64,000 nt of DNA from Flaveria trinervia (lineage: Eukaryota; Streptophyta; Magnoliopsida; Asterales; Asteraceae), in contig CM046453.1 in assembly GCA_025506515.1 (NCBI GenBank), positions 3,230,501-3,294,500 of the forward strand, written 5' to 3'. The notes under the pieces were generated by a model. It worked only from the letters and a program-made list of their open reading frames with translations. It did no database searches and was not told where the DNA came from. Positions 10,862 through 23,299 of the stretch are shown one piece after another. The stretch's first letter is position 1; every line of letters begins with the position of its first letter. Both the position numbers and the translations under genes were made by a program.

Positions 10862-13800
10862 CAGTGTTGTAAAAGGCGGTCTAGGCGGGGATTAATCGCT
10901 AGTCGGCCCCTAGCCTTGTCGATTATGGCTAGTCGGTTCTATTAGGCGGTAGGCGGAGCCAGGCGGCCCTAGTCGGAGAAAATCGGCTGTAATCGGTGTA
11001 ATCGGGCCTAGGCGGTGTTACGGTCAAAGTCGGTCAATCCTAATTTTTTTTCTTATTTAAATCTGATTCAAAACCCATTTAACCTAACTAAATCACATCC
11101 TCTACCGCCGCATGCCCGCATCACACCTAAATCACCTCCTCCCCTCGGTCCGTACTCCGGCGAACTCCCTCGCGGCCTCGCTCCCTTCTCCGGCAACTGC
11201 AGCAGCAGCGGCCTCGCTCCCTTCTTGCGCGGTCTCTCTCCCTTCTTCGGTTGTGAATTTGTGCGGCGACAGCAGCATCGACTTCTGCCTTCTTGAGCTC
11301 TTGACTCTTTCTTGGTACACGGTAATTGTAAATTGTGATATATTAGTAGATATCATTATCTTGGTACACGGTAATTATATATATATATATTGTGAATTTT
11401 GTGATATATTATAGATATCATTATATTGTGAATTTGTGTCTTGTGATATATTATTGTGATTTGTGAATTGTGATATATTAGTATTATTATAATATATTAT
11501 TGTGATTATTATTGTCATATGTCAATTATATATGTATATTGTGATTATTGTCATATGTCAAATTTACTAGTTTACTAATTTAATTATAGCATTAGATATT
11601 TAAATGGCATCCATGGAATCAACGGCTAGTCTAGGTACAAAACGAAATTCGGATGATATCGGTTGGGAATATGGGAAGTTGCCGATGCAAACAATTTAGA
11701 TAAGGTGCAATGTAAGTTGTTTGATAAAGTTATGTCCAGGGGGGGTTTATAGATTAAAACACCATATTGCATGCATAGGAGGTAATGTTTCGAGTTCTAA
11801 AAAAGCAACAAAAGATGATCAACTTAGAGTTCGAAATACAGTTAGTGAGTTTAAAAACAAGAAAAAGACTAAGCAAGATAGTGATGAATCATTGAGAGCC
11901 GAGGTGAACATTGGTAAAGAAACAATTGACCTCGATGATTGTTTTGGAGAATTAAAGGAACCTCGATCTTTTGGTCCTATGGATAGATTTGCAACATCCA
12001 AAGATAAGTGGGTCAAAGAAAATAGCAAACAAAGTAACCTCAACAATGTTGTTAGAAAAGAACAAATGATTCGTGTTAAAGAATACATTTGTAAATGGGC
12101 ATACGAATATGCTATTCCATTTCATGCTTTTGAAATGGATAGTTTCAAAACATTGCTAGAAGCAGTTGGTCAATTTGGACCTAATGTCATGCCTCCTACT
12201 TGATATGAGATAGGAGATACCTATTTAAAAAAAGAGGTTGAAAGAAATAAAGCCTCTTTAAAAAAATATGAAGAAGAATGGAAATATATAGGATGCTCTA
12301 CTATGACCGATGCATGGTCCGATAGAACAAGAAAGAAACATTATGAATTTGTGTGTAAATTCAAAGTTAGGTACTATCTTTTTGTCATCTAAAGAATGTT
12401 CGGATGAAGCACATACAAGTGAAAACATTTTTGAGTATGTAGATAAGTGTATTGAAGAGGTTGGTCCGAAAAATGTCGTTCAAGTTGTGACAGATAATGC
12501 ATCTAACAATATGGGTGCATCAAAATTGTTGAAGGAGAACAAACCAACTATCTTTTGGACATTGTGTGCAACACATACCATAAATCTCATGCTTGAAGGT
12601 AATAGATTTAAATATTTAATTGTACTATGTTTGTAATTTTATTGTTAGTGGCCTACTAATGTATGTCTCTTTATTTGTTTTTGAAGCTATTGGTGGATTA
12701 GCAAGGTACAAGAAAACCATCGATCAAGCAAAAAAACTAGCGGTGTTTATTTATTCTCATCACAAAACGTTGGCCATGATGAGAAAATATACAAAGAAAA
12801 GGAATATTGTAAGACCGGGAGTTACAAGATTTGCTTCAGCGTTCTTACCTTACAAAGTTTGTTAGAAAAAAATCTCAACTCAGGCAGATGTTTTCTAGTG
12901 AAGAATGAGAGAAATGCAAGTTTTCAAAGACGGTTAAAGGGAATTCGCCTTTGCAACGGTTATATCTCTCTCATTTTGGAGCGGTGTTACTACTTGTTTG
13001 AAAATTTTTGCCCCATTAGTCAAAGTCCTTTGAATGGTCGATGCGGATTGGAAGCCGTCAATGGGTTTTATATATGATGAGCTTAAAAAGGAAAAATGTG
13101 ATATTATCAATGCCTTGAATGACAATAAAAGTGCATATGAGCCTATTATTGATATTATCTCGAAAAAATCATCGAATAGGCTTGATACATGCTTACATTT
13201 GGCTGCCTACATTTTAAACCCATATTATTTTTATAATAATCCGGAGATCCTAGATAATTTAGATGCAAATGATGCGGTGGTTGAATTGGTTGGCGTTTTA
13301 TTTCCCAAAGATTATGAAATACAAAAATTATCAGTTGAGTTGCCAATTTACAAGAGTAAGCAAGGAAAATTTGAGCGTCCAATCGCACTTAAAGGATGTA
13401 AAGTGAACGATGATAAATTTGATCCGGGTAATGCAAATATTTTCATTTAAATTTTCATATTTGTTGTATTTATATATTATATTTGTTTTAACATTGTAGC
13501 AAATTGGTGGGAAACACATGGTAACTCAACTCCAAATTAAAAAAATTGCTATGAGGATACTTTCTTTGACGACAAGTTCATCCAGATGTGAAAGAAATTG
13601 GAGCATGTTTGAAGGGGTTAGTGACTTTTTATATAATTATATGTTATGCTTAATTTTTTGTTGAATTTAATTATTTATTGTTTATGTTTCACTATTTAGA
13701 TACATACAAAAAAAAAGAAATAGACTAGAGGCGACTAAAATGAATGATCTTGTTTTTGTACAATTTAATGCAAATTTGATAGAGAGAAACAAGAAAAGAA

Positions 13801-14349
13801 AGTTGAGAAATCATGAAGTACTTATAGCCGAGGATGGTAGAGGGAGTAAAGAATGGATTGTTGATGATATAAATGAAGAATTTGAGCCAGGGGTACCATG
13901 GGATGTGCTCAGTGAAGCCGCGGGTGTTGATGAAGTTTTATATAATCGGACAAGTGCTAAGGGAGGTGCATCAAGAGAACTATATGATGAAGAATTTGAG
14001 TCGGAGGATGAGGAGGAAGTAGATGAAGATGTTGAATACGAGTCGGATGATGTTCAAATCATTGAACAATATGGACAAGACGATGATGAATTTTAAACTA
14101 TTCAAACTTTGAAGTATTAGAACTACTATGTTTTAATTTTTATGTGTTGAAATATTTGATCTCTAAACTTTAAAACACTTGATTGTTATTAATTATGTTT
14201 GAACTTTGAAGTATAATAATCCTAACTATATATATAATTTATAAAAAATACATATAAAATCTCCAAACCGATTAATCCCGATTAACCCTGATTAATCCCT
14301 AGTCCCCACCTTACCGCCCGATTAGCGCCTAACGATTTTTACAACACTG
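10862..14349 (+). mobile_element. hAT DNA transposon with perfect 8-bp target duplication
   Basis: 3488-bp element. Terminal inverted repeats CAGTGTTGTAAAA (10862) and TTTTTACAACACTG (ending 14349); flanks ATAATTTG at 10854-10861 and 14350-14357 are identical. Subterminal zones hold many short GGCGG / TAATCGG / CTAGTCGG motifs at both ends, plausible transposase-binding repeats. It carries a degenerate transposase gene. It sits inside the probable Helitron and so is younger than it. Confidence 0.92.
11604..14096 (+). pseudogene. hAT transposase (BED finger, DUF659-like, hAT dimerisation), frameshifted
   Basis: Probable start ATG at 11604 (MASMESTASLG). Order of recognisable parts: BED-type zinc finger (DDIGWEYG ... 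VQCKLFDKV ... VYRLKHHIACIGG), DUF659-like core (GCSTMTDAWSD ... NVVQVVTDNASNNMGASKLL ... WTLCATHTINLMLE), VRPGVTRFASAFL, C-terminal dimerisation block (SSSRCERNWSMFEG, then a KKRNRLE/MNDLVFVQFN segment) and a long acidic tail. Spliceable introns: 12599-12686, 13428-13499 and 13617-13699. Breaks: a frame change near 11680, one extra G in the run at about 11738-11745, in-frame TGA at 12201, and further frame changes near 12340, 12850 and in the A-run near 13710. The element probably cannot make its own transposase as read, although several breaks are homopolymer-length changes. Confidence 0.85.
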
Positions 14350-15194
14350 ATAATTTGACATTTAAATTATATATACTAATTATATTTTTATAACTAAATA
14401 ATATTTTAATTAAGTATATTATTTTATATAAATATTTAAGTATATAACTTATATAAATCTTCATATTTATAATAACTACAATACTAATATTTTTCTAGGG
14501 GCATATTATAAGTTTAATAATTTTAATATTTATCTATATTTTTACAATAAAAATAAGAGGATGATAGAATGATAATTTTACATATGGATTAAGACACTCA
14601 TATGAAAAGTAATGTTTAAATTTCAAAAAGTTAATCATTTTATTTCATTTATGTCCTTACAATAAAGTATAATATATGATTACTTATAATACAAATGCTA
14701 AAACATATACACGTGGTCAAACAAAATCGCAATTTACTTTCAATGTTGTTTATGTATTATGATTGAGCACTAATCACTCTTCCTCTTTCCTTTATCAGTT
14801 GTTAACAACTCAATAACAATCAAGATGATAATTTGTGGTGATAATTTCTCCATTAACTTTGTTCGGTATATGCAAATCACTACCAAAAACTAACTCCGAT
14901 GATCATAAAACTCTAACCTACATTCATAAAATAAACATCCTTAAAATCTAGGTAATAAGTGATTTCCAACTATAAATACCACCCATATTTTCACTATTCT
15001 TATTGGGATAATATAATTGTCTTAAAGACTTTTGTAATATACGTAATTATTTTATTTTATTCAATTTTTGCAATACTTATGTTTCGAATTTTTAATTTAC
15101 GTCATAACGCACCGAGCCGATACCGACTAAAATCGAATTCTCAAAAAATCATGCGACAACCGTATCGCCGCAAAGCGCGAGCATTTCCAACTAG

Positions 15195-17253
15195 TATATA
15201 GATTAAAACTTAGATATAAATATACATACAGTTTGTGCATGTATTCAGGTTTGGAAAATCTCACGAAAACTAAGCATGTGTTTAATATACCACAAATGTT
15301 CCCATTCATCTTTTAAACACTTGCTATTGGTTAATTGTGTTTAATTTACATATATGCAACTTAACAATAATTCACTTTTTTTTCTTCTTTTTAACGGTCC
15401 TAATTAGTTAATCATGTACGTTATTTGGTTAATGGTTACTACATATGTAATTTTGTTTTGTGTGGTATAAATCTATTATTTTTCATATATATGTAATTCT
15501 CTTTTTTGATATGTAGTTTCTTTGATTATATATATGTAATCATATATGTATTTTTTTAATTTTTATTACATAGAGGATCATTCAATTTAGAAACATAAAT
15601 CCGTAAAGAACCACAAAAAACCACTTTAAATCTTATGCTATTTATTATATAAATATATCAAAATGCTTGTAATTATACTAATTTTATGATATATTATTAA
15701 ATATTCGATATCTATAGCCGTTTGATCATGTGTATATATGCATCAACATTGTATTACATATATGCATATTTTATAGTTTTTTTCTAAAATATTAAGGAGA
15801 AAGGTGATACAATCAAGGAAACGATGAAAAGATAAAATCAAAGCATCATTTTTTAGTATACATTTTTTATTGAGGTGTTATGTACATTATTTATACGGTT
15901 CTTAGTAGTTCTTTACATATTTATGGTTATCAATAGAACGCTTTCTTTATATGTAACTTTGTAATCATATCTCTAATTTATATGAATTTCATATACGTAA
16001 AACCTAAAAATACTAGAAAGAGAAAGAATGATTCAATGCGCAACACATTCCTAAGAAAAAAATGGCATACATGTCTAAAAAAAGGAACCCTACATATGCA
16101 GTCATATGCAACTTACACCCATTGTTTTAAACGTCCATAAGTTCTTTTATATGTCATGACATTTAAAAAAAATTATATCATTATATCAAGTGTTTTATAT
16201 CTTTGATATGAGTATGATAATGTTGTGTTTAAATAAAACACCATCTTTTAAATGCCTTGAATTGGGCGCTTGTACTTTAAAATTTTTGTACGTGATGTTT
16301 TAGACTTTTGACGTCAAAATGACGATTATATTTTTGTTGTATATTACAACTACGATGTTAAATTTAACATCTATGTATAGAATTTTTTAATGCATGGTGC
16401 AAAAATTTTAAACACTATGTACAAATTCTTAGTTCACCCAATTTATAAACATCATGTACAAACGACCAGTTTCACCTAATTCATACCTGTGTTGTTTTTT
16501 AGAATTCATGTATGGGAAAGTTAAAATATAAAGTTCATTTTTCGTATAAGGTGTACAAAGTTGTCATATAAGAAGGGATACACATCGAGGAAATTATTAC
16601 GTAAGAGTTGGAATTATCATACAATGATGAAATATCATGCAATGGTGATATTACACATTGAGGCTTATTTAAGTGATAATTCTATCTTAATGATATTTTC
16701 ATGCAAGTTTAATTTTTCTTGTGTAATAATTTCACACATACTCTTTATAAGTTTTCTTTCTTTATAAATAGGGCAATACATGAGTAAAAAACTATCGAAC
16801 CATACAAACCACTAAAACATAGCACGTGACTCTAGGAGAGGGCCATAAATGGTACGTATACGTAACTAGATATCATGATACATATAATTACACGCCATTA
16901 AATTTGTACAAAAAGTCATGTATAATTAAGTAATCGCATCCACATACATATTATGTAATTATGTACCATTTACATAATTAAGCATCATCGTAAAACTTTT
17001 TGAAAAACTATAACCATACTATATTTTATTAAAGAGAATACAATTTCCATTTCACGGTAAAGTTCTTTTAAAATCATTAAGCACATGAAAGTTATTCGAT
17101 TAAAAAAGATGGTTATCAATTTCTTGTCCTTCTAGTCCTATTTTACATTAAATTTATTTAAGATTTTGTAACAAGTTAATTTTAGCTATTGATATTGTGT
17201 GATCAATTATTCAAAATAGTTCACACCATTCGAAATCATACATGAACTCACGT
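15195..17253. other. AT-rich intergenic DNA
   Basis: I see no gene, RNA or complete mobile element. Short open frames have no recognisable content. Confidence 0.5.
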
Positions 17254-18436
17254 ACTACTAGAAAAGAGGATGGTTTACTATACAATTTTGCGAAACAACT
17301 GTTTTCTCGCAAATTACGACATACTTGCGACTGAAAATAAAACACCTAAGTTTTCTACAGACTTTGTGTTTACTTAGCGACGAAGTGGAAACCCTAACTT
17401 TTTACATCGCAAAAGTGTTGGAAACTTTCAAATTAAAAATTTTGTGTTTATATAAATAACTATAATAAATATTATAACGATAAAAACAACAATTATATAA
17501 ATAATATTAATATAACAAAACATATGTTTCTAGTTTTGCAGACACATATATAAATTAAATTAAATAAGGAACATATCTTTTGCCTCTAAATGCATCGCAA
17601 ATGGCAATATGAATAACTATAAATATACTAAAATGGAGTGGAATAACAACTATATAAATCATAATAATACGGTAGCATGTATTAACTAAATTATGGTTTT
17701 AATTTTTAGATTAATTTGAGACACAATATTAATTATAAATAAAGGAAATATAAGTTTGTCGTATTTAGGTTATCATACATATGTATGGTCTACATTATGT
17801 TGGTTTTTGTATGTTAAATTACTAAAACTGTGGTTCTAATAAATATTATATTTGATCAGACTAATCGTATGTATAGTTTAATTACAGTTAGAATTTTTTA
17901 TCTACAGATTTTAGATTGTCTTTATTTTTTTAGGCAAAAGAAGCAGCTGTTGTTTATGTTGAAATTAATCAAAACACGTCATAAATGCGTTGTAAATAGA
18001 TCGCAAACAATAACTTGTAAATTAAAATACATCCCATTTGTGCGTCGCAAATACGTTACAACTATATGTTAATAGAAGTAATTAAAATGTTTAATTGATT
18101 TCGTGATGTGTTGCAAATGTGTCGCTGAGGATGCCTCAGAAAGGCGTCTTAAATAATAATAAAATTTAAATCTTTATTTAATTTATAATAATAATTATAA
18201 TATACAAATAAAAAATAAATAAATGTAAAATTAAAGTAATTAAGTTTGTGTCGCAAATGCGTAGTAAATTAGTAATACTACTTTCTGTTGAAAATGTTAG
18301 GAATTGCGTCGCAAAAGCATTGCAAATGATTTTCGACGAGGCATTTTCTTACTCTAATTTTGTGTCGCAAATGAGTCGGAAACGGGTGTTTCCTATGCAT
18401 ATTTTGCGTAGCAAACCACTCTATTTTCTAGTAGTG
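17254..18436. mobile_element. Non-autonomous CACTA-type element
   Basis: Left end TACTACTAGAAAAGAGG and right end read inward CACTACTAGAAAATAGAG form the CACTA/En-Spm terminus (first base of the left end changed C to T). Subterminal copies of GTCGCAAATGCGT-like motifs lie at 17320-17420 and 18000-18400, in the role of transposase-binding repeats. Interior is AT-rich, with no transposase. No clear 3-bp target duplication (ACG against ATA), so one end may be altered. Confidence 0.65.
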
Positions 18437-21400
18437 ATATATATGTATGTAAGCATGTATGTACATGTATATGAATTATTTTCTTGATAACTATCAATTT
18501 GAAAACCATTAGGACTCTTTTCATACACGTGTACGTAAAAGCAGTTTTCATTAAAATAAGAGTTCTCATTTATCACTATAGATGAAATAAAAAAACATTA
18601 TTCTGTGTGAGAACAATAAAAGCTTTTATTTTTTTTATGAAAAACGTAAGAATATTGATTCCACATATTTATACATCTGTAAAAAAGTTATCACAACTTT
18701 TACAAAGTTATTAAGATAATCATTTCATATGTTCTTACTTTAATAAAATGATATCTATAAGAAACACATGTTAATATCATATTTCTTCTTATCAATTTCC
18801 CCATGTTTTTTTCTTCTATTTAATAATCACATTAATTACTAATAATATTATTTAATTTTTTAGATTAAAATAGTGTTTTAATAAATTAAGAAAGATATTT
18901 TTAATTAAATTTATTTCTAAGAAAATAATTTTTCAAAAAGTTAGAAAATTTTTTAGAACATCAAAATTCTTTAGAAATACAAAATATTTTATAACTGGTG
19001 TTTTTAAAAAGTAAAATTTTTATAAACAAAAAAAACTAAAATTGAGAGTTATAACAAGAAAGTTTTTAAGTTTGATATTTTTAAAACATTTTTTAAATAA
19101 TTATTTTATTTTATTTATTATAAGAAGATTTCAATCATATTTGATTTTAAAATATCAATTTATAACTAATAAAATTTTATTCTATTTAATATTTTTATTC
19201 AACTAGTGTAATACACAAGTTTACTAAAACTAAAATAATTATATACACATACACGTACACACATAAATGATCATAGGGATATATAATAAAGATTTGCACC
19301 AAATTATAAATTAACGATCTTTCACAAGATTGGAGATAAGGAATCTTTGATTTATTTTCTGTGTTTGAAACATGTAGAATGCAACCACATGTTTTGAATG
19401 GAGTGATGACAAACAAATGTCATGTGCATCCATATAAAAATGGTCCCTCCTCCATTCTTCACCGCTAAAGCCGTTTACTATTTATTCTTTTTAACTTTCA
19501 CTATGTCTACTTGTACCTTTTCATGGTTTGGAAAAATCGTCAATTCACAACGATACCATCATGTTATTATACATCTATAAACGAGAAATATGTCGTTTTG
19601 AGTTTTTTTTATAACTTGTTTTTGGATTGATCTGGCATAATATTTATGTTTCGGATTGATTCGTTATGAACCTATCGTTTTGTGTTGATTTGACAATAAC
19701 TCGGATTTACTAGCTAACTTGCATCATTTTATGATTATTATCTATATTTTGTTAGATGATTTGAGACATATCTTTTATGTAGCTCATATGTGCATCAGTG
19801 CATGCGCTTCAAGACAAGAAAAAAACAACTCAGAAACTGAGATTAATTGATCACATGTAGTTTCATAAATAATTGAAACTTTATGTCGATGAAGTGAAAA
19901 TAAAGACAACCAAACTTCAAGCCACAAATGTTTATATCACTTACCTTAATTATCTAATCAGCAATTATTGAGTAGGGTTATTTTGATTCAGTTCTCCAAT
20001 AATTTTGCATAATAAAAGTTTAAAATAAATATAGTAAAAAGTAAATAAACATATTGTTTTTTACCTTTTAGGTTTTGATGGGTTCCGTTAGTACTATGCA
20101 GATTATCATCAACAGATAAGATGTGCTACGTTCATGATACACATTGTTTTAATATTATCAACTCACGTTAAGCTCATAAAATATGAATTATAGTTCTTGA
20201 TTGATACCAATTTAATTGTTTCCGAGTTAAAGGTATATATTTTGAAATTTTACCCATGCAAACTTTTACAAATAAATTAAAATTTAGTTGATAGATAGTG
20301 ACTTGACTTTAAGAAAAAACAGAAACGAAACGTGTCTGAAACAACATAACAAAATTGTTTACGTGCGATTCTCCAAAATCCATATGCTATCGAACAAGTG
20401 TTACTTCTTCTGAATTCTTAGGTTTCTATGCATTCCACTTCTTGTCTTATTAAGTAATAACGATCTTAAATAGCTAAATTAAACAATCAAACATCTACAT
20501 ATACATCATTTTATCTCATTAATTTATTAAAACCTACTAAATCATAAACTTTTTTTGAAGTATATGTATATCTTATCTTAAAATATAATTTTGTAATTCT
20601 TAAATCTTTCTTATGTGTTATGCATAATTCTTAATTTTTTTATTTCTATTTCTACCGATGGCTAATGACATCAAATATACAAATCTTTATATAAACTACT
20701 AGTTTATAAAAACAAGTTGGATTTATAAACATGTGTAGCACATGAATTTCTAACATAGTTAAATAATATGTATGAAGAGTATTTATAATGTTAACATGTA
20801 ATTAATGTGATTAAGATCATTATATAAATAATGACTATGGTTAAACATTACTCGAGCTCTCTACTAATAAATATAAATAACACCATAAAAGTCACTATAC
20901 CTTTTATCTTATATGTAAAAGTCACTCAATCCACTTCTGGTATGTTACCCTCAACTTGTAAAAAAATCACATAAAAGTTAATACACTAGTTTCTGTATAC
21001 TTTAAAATACATGTAATTGTGATTTCTTTTAAATCAATGACTTGTTAAGTATTTAATTAATCTAAATTTGATAGTGAAATTTATGATTTTGTGTCTTTTT
21101 TTTTCGAAAAGGTAATAAAAAGTTCTAAATTTTTTAATCCTATAACCTTCTTAAAATTCTTGATAAAACATATCAAAACCCAAAAATAACGGAAAATAAT
21201 ATACACACAATGTTAAACAAATAAAATCTTAAACTAATCACTAGAAATATAACATTTTCTCGTAAAAATATATAATAACTTATGGTCTTATGCTATGGGA
21301 GCTCCCCTCCTGAGATACTTGTGGACACGTGACAGAGAAGATTACATTAAAAATTCCAAGGGATAAAAGCCGCGTCTAGGATGTTGTGCATTATTGCCTT

Positions 21401-22511
21401 TGACTTGCAACTTACTATATTATTAATATTAGGTTAGTTGTCGTATTAAATAAATAAAATATTAATTAATTATAAATAAAAGTTTATGTATTATAAATCA
21501 TATTTAAAAATAAAATATGATTATAATTACGTTTAAATAACTACTTTAAGTAAATAAACAATAATGTGTTTTTCTTAAACTTTTGTTTTTATAAAAAAAT
21601 TGTAATTTTTAAATTTTTTTAAAAGAAATGATTTTTTTTAATTTTGTTGTATTCTGTTTTTTTGTAATTTCTTTTGTTTTTAAAAAGTATTATTTTAATA
21701 AAAAATAGGTTCTTAATTTATTAAATTATATATTTTTTAATTTGAAAATGATATGAGTAATAATATTGGTATTCAATGTTATTATTAATAATATAGAGAA
21801 ATATGAAAGTAAGTATAATGAGGTTTACGATTGTTTCACGCTTAGTTTGGTTTTTTTATAGATAGATAGATAGGCTTAAAACTCATCAAATAAACAGATT
21901 AAATTTTAATGTAAAATATATATGTAAAATAAACATGAATAGTTACAGTATAATACTTTAATATAAAATAAAATTAAAATTATATATGCTTAATAGTTCA
22001 AGAAATAAAACAATTATACCATTTTTGAACTTTCTTATGTAAATGGTTTTATTTTTAAACATTTGTTTTAAGAATTTTTTTATAAAAATATTTAAAAAAA
22101 AAACCTGGTTTGTAATTATTCTGGTGGTTTTAAAAAGTCTGTTTTAAAATATTTCACATGTTTATAATTTTTTTTAAAACAAAATGATTTAAAATATTTT
22201 GTTTAAAAATATTTAGTATTTTAGAAAATTTCATATTACATAAAAATTAATTTTTTGTTAGTTAGATTGTAGTTAAAAGATGTGATTTTTAATTTGTTTC
22301 ATAAAATCTATTTGAAAAATAGTTTGATTTAAAAAAATAAATAAGAGAAAAAAACATAACAATGAATAGAATTTACATTTAATAAAAGAAAGAAATTTGT
22401 AGAAGTATTTAAATTACTGTAATACCCTTATGGAGGAAAAATTGATATGTGAATATCTAAAGAAATAACAAGTGTTAAAAATATGATAAAAGAGAATGAC
22501 AAGTGGGAAAA
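18437..22511. other. AT-rich intergenic DNA, no gene seen
   Basis: Long AT-rich stretch with homopolymer-rich sequence. I found no protein-coding, tRNA- or rRNA-like segment and no complete mobile element. Confidence 0.5.
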
Positions 22512-23299
22512 TGTAAGACCCCGTTCCCGGGATGCTTACAGCTCGTGAATCATTGCACATAAAACATATAACTTTACATCTAACATTCATAAACATTGAA
22601 GCGGAAACATAAAAATAACTTTCATTTCCTTATAAATGCTTTTGCAAGTTAATACAATCGTTCATTTCAAAACATCGTCCGTTCGCATTATAATGCAAAA
22701 ACATTAAACAAAAGAATGTCGTCCCAAAGAGCTGAGTAGCCGCCCTGTGCCATCCTCAGCAACATTACCTGCCAACTGGAAACACATAAAAGTCAGCGTT
22801 GCTGAGTGAGTTCTAGTTTTATAACAAAACATACTTTGCTTTCACTAAAACCGTTTTTTACTTTTACATGTGATCATACATAGTACATACACATAGATAA
22901 TATCACTATTAGCTTCCTCATTCGTTCATTAACTTTCGTTCATTCATCACATCTTTCCTTTCCGGCAACACTATGAACTTTACCCTTCCGTCATGCATAA
23001 AGTTGGTACCAGGCCGAAGCCTATCATAGACCTTTCATCATGGTGCACAACACCCTGGTCGTAGTACCGAAGGTAAGGTTCAGGTGTACCATTGTCATGT
23101 GCTATACCCTTCCGTCATGCATAAAGCTGGTACTGGGCCGAAGCCTTTCATAGATCTTCCGTCATGGTGCACAACACCCTGGACACAGTACCGAAGGTAA
23201 GCGACAATGGTTCCATACAAATGGTCAATCACAAAGAAAGACCCCGACGTGCATCTTTCTGGGGTAGCTAACCCGCACGCCGTTTGGCTAACACCTTAC
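22512..23299 (+). mobile_element. D-family LTR copy D1, left part
   Basis: Starts TGTAAGACCCCGTTCCCGGG, the same opening as D2 (43210) and, inverted, D3 (ends 63883). Continues with shared family sequence (AAGCGGAAACATAAA, GCTGAGTAGCCGC, AAGTCAGCGTTGCTGAGTGA). Chromovirus A interrupts it at 23300; the sequence resumes at 37031. The base run before it is GAAAA, but I could not find a matching right end. Confidence 0.7.
22982..23200 (+). repeat. Two approximately 124-bp tandem units in D1
   Basis: Units start near 22982 and 23106, both opening CCCTTCCGTCATGCATAAAG and continuing through CCGAAGCCT and GGTGCACAACACCCTGG; the second is truncated. A related repeat occupies the equivalent place in D3, while D2 has a different one. 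Confidence 0.8.

Larger units (their letters stand above)
10559..15194 (+). mobile_element. Probable non-autonomous Helitron, interrupted by a hAT element
   Basis: Left terminus TCTATACTACTATATAATAC lies directly after an A. The right end CTAG lies before a T, preceded by a GC-rich tail with a short stem (TCGC 15165-15168 / GCGA 15177-15180). TC...CTAG between A and T is the Helitron signature. Phrases such as AGGGGTAATATGGTAA near 10700 are common in plant Helitrons. Without the inserted hAT the element is about 1.1 kb and has no Rep/helicase. The 3' hairpin is weak, so the call rests mainly on the two termini. Confidence 0.5.

Noticed and set aside
18437..22511. Hidden gene in the long AT-rich interval
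   Set aside because: Only short frames with no recognisable residues or splice-linked exons.
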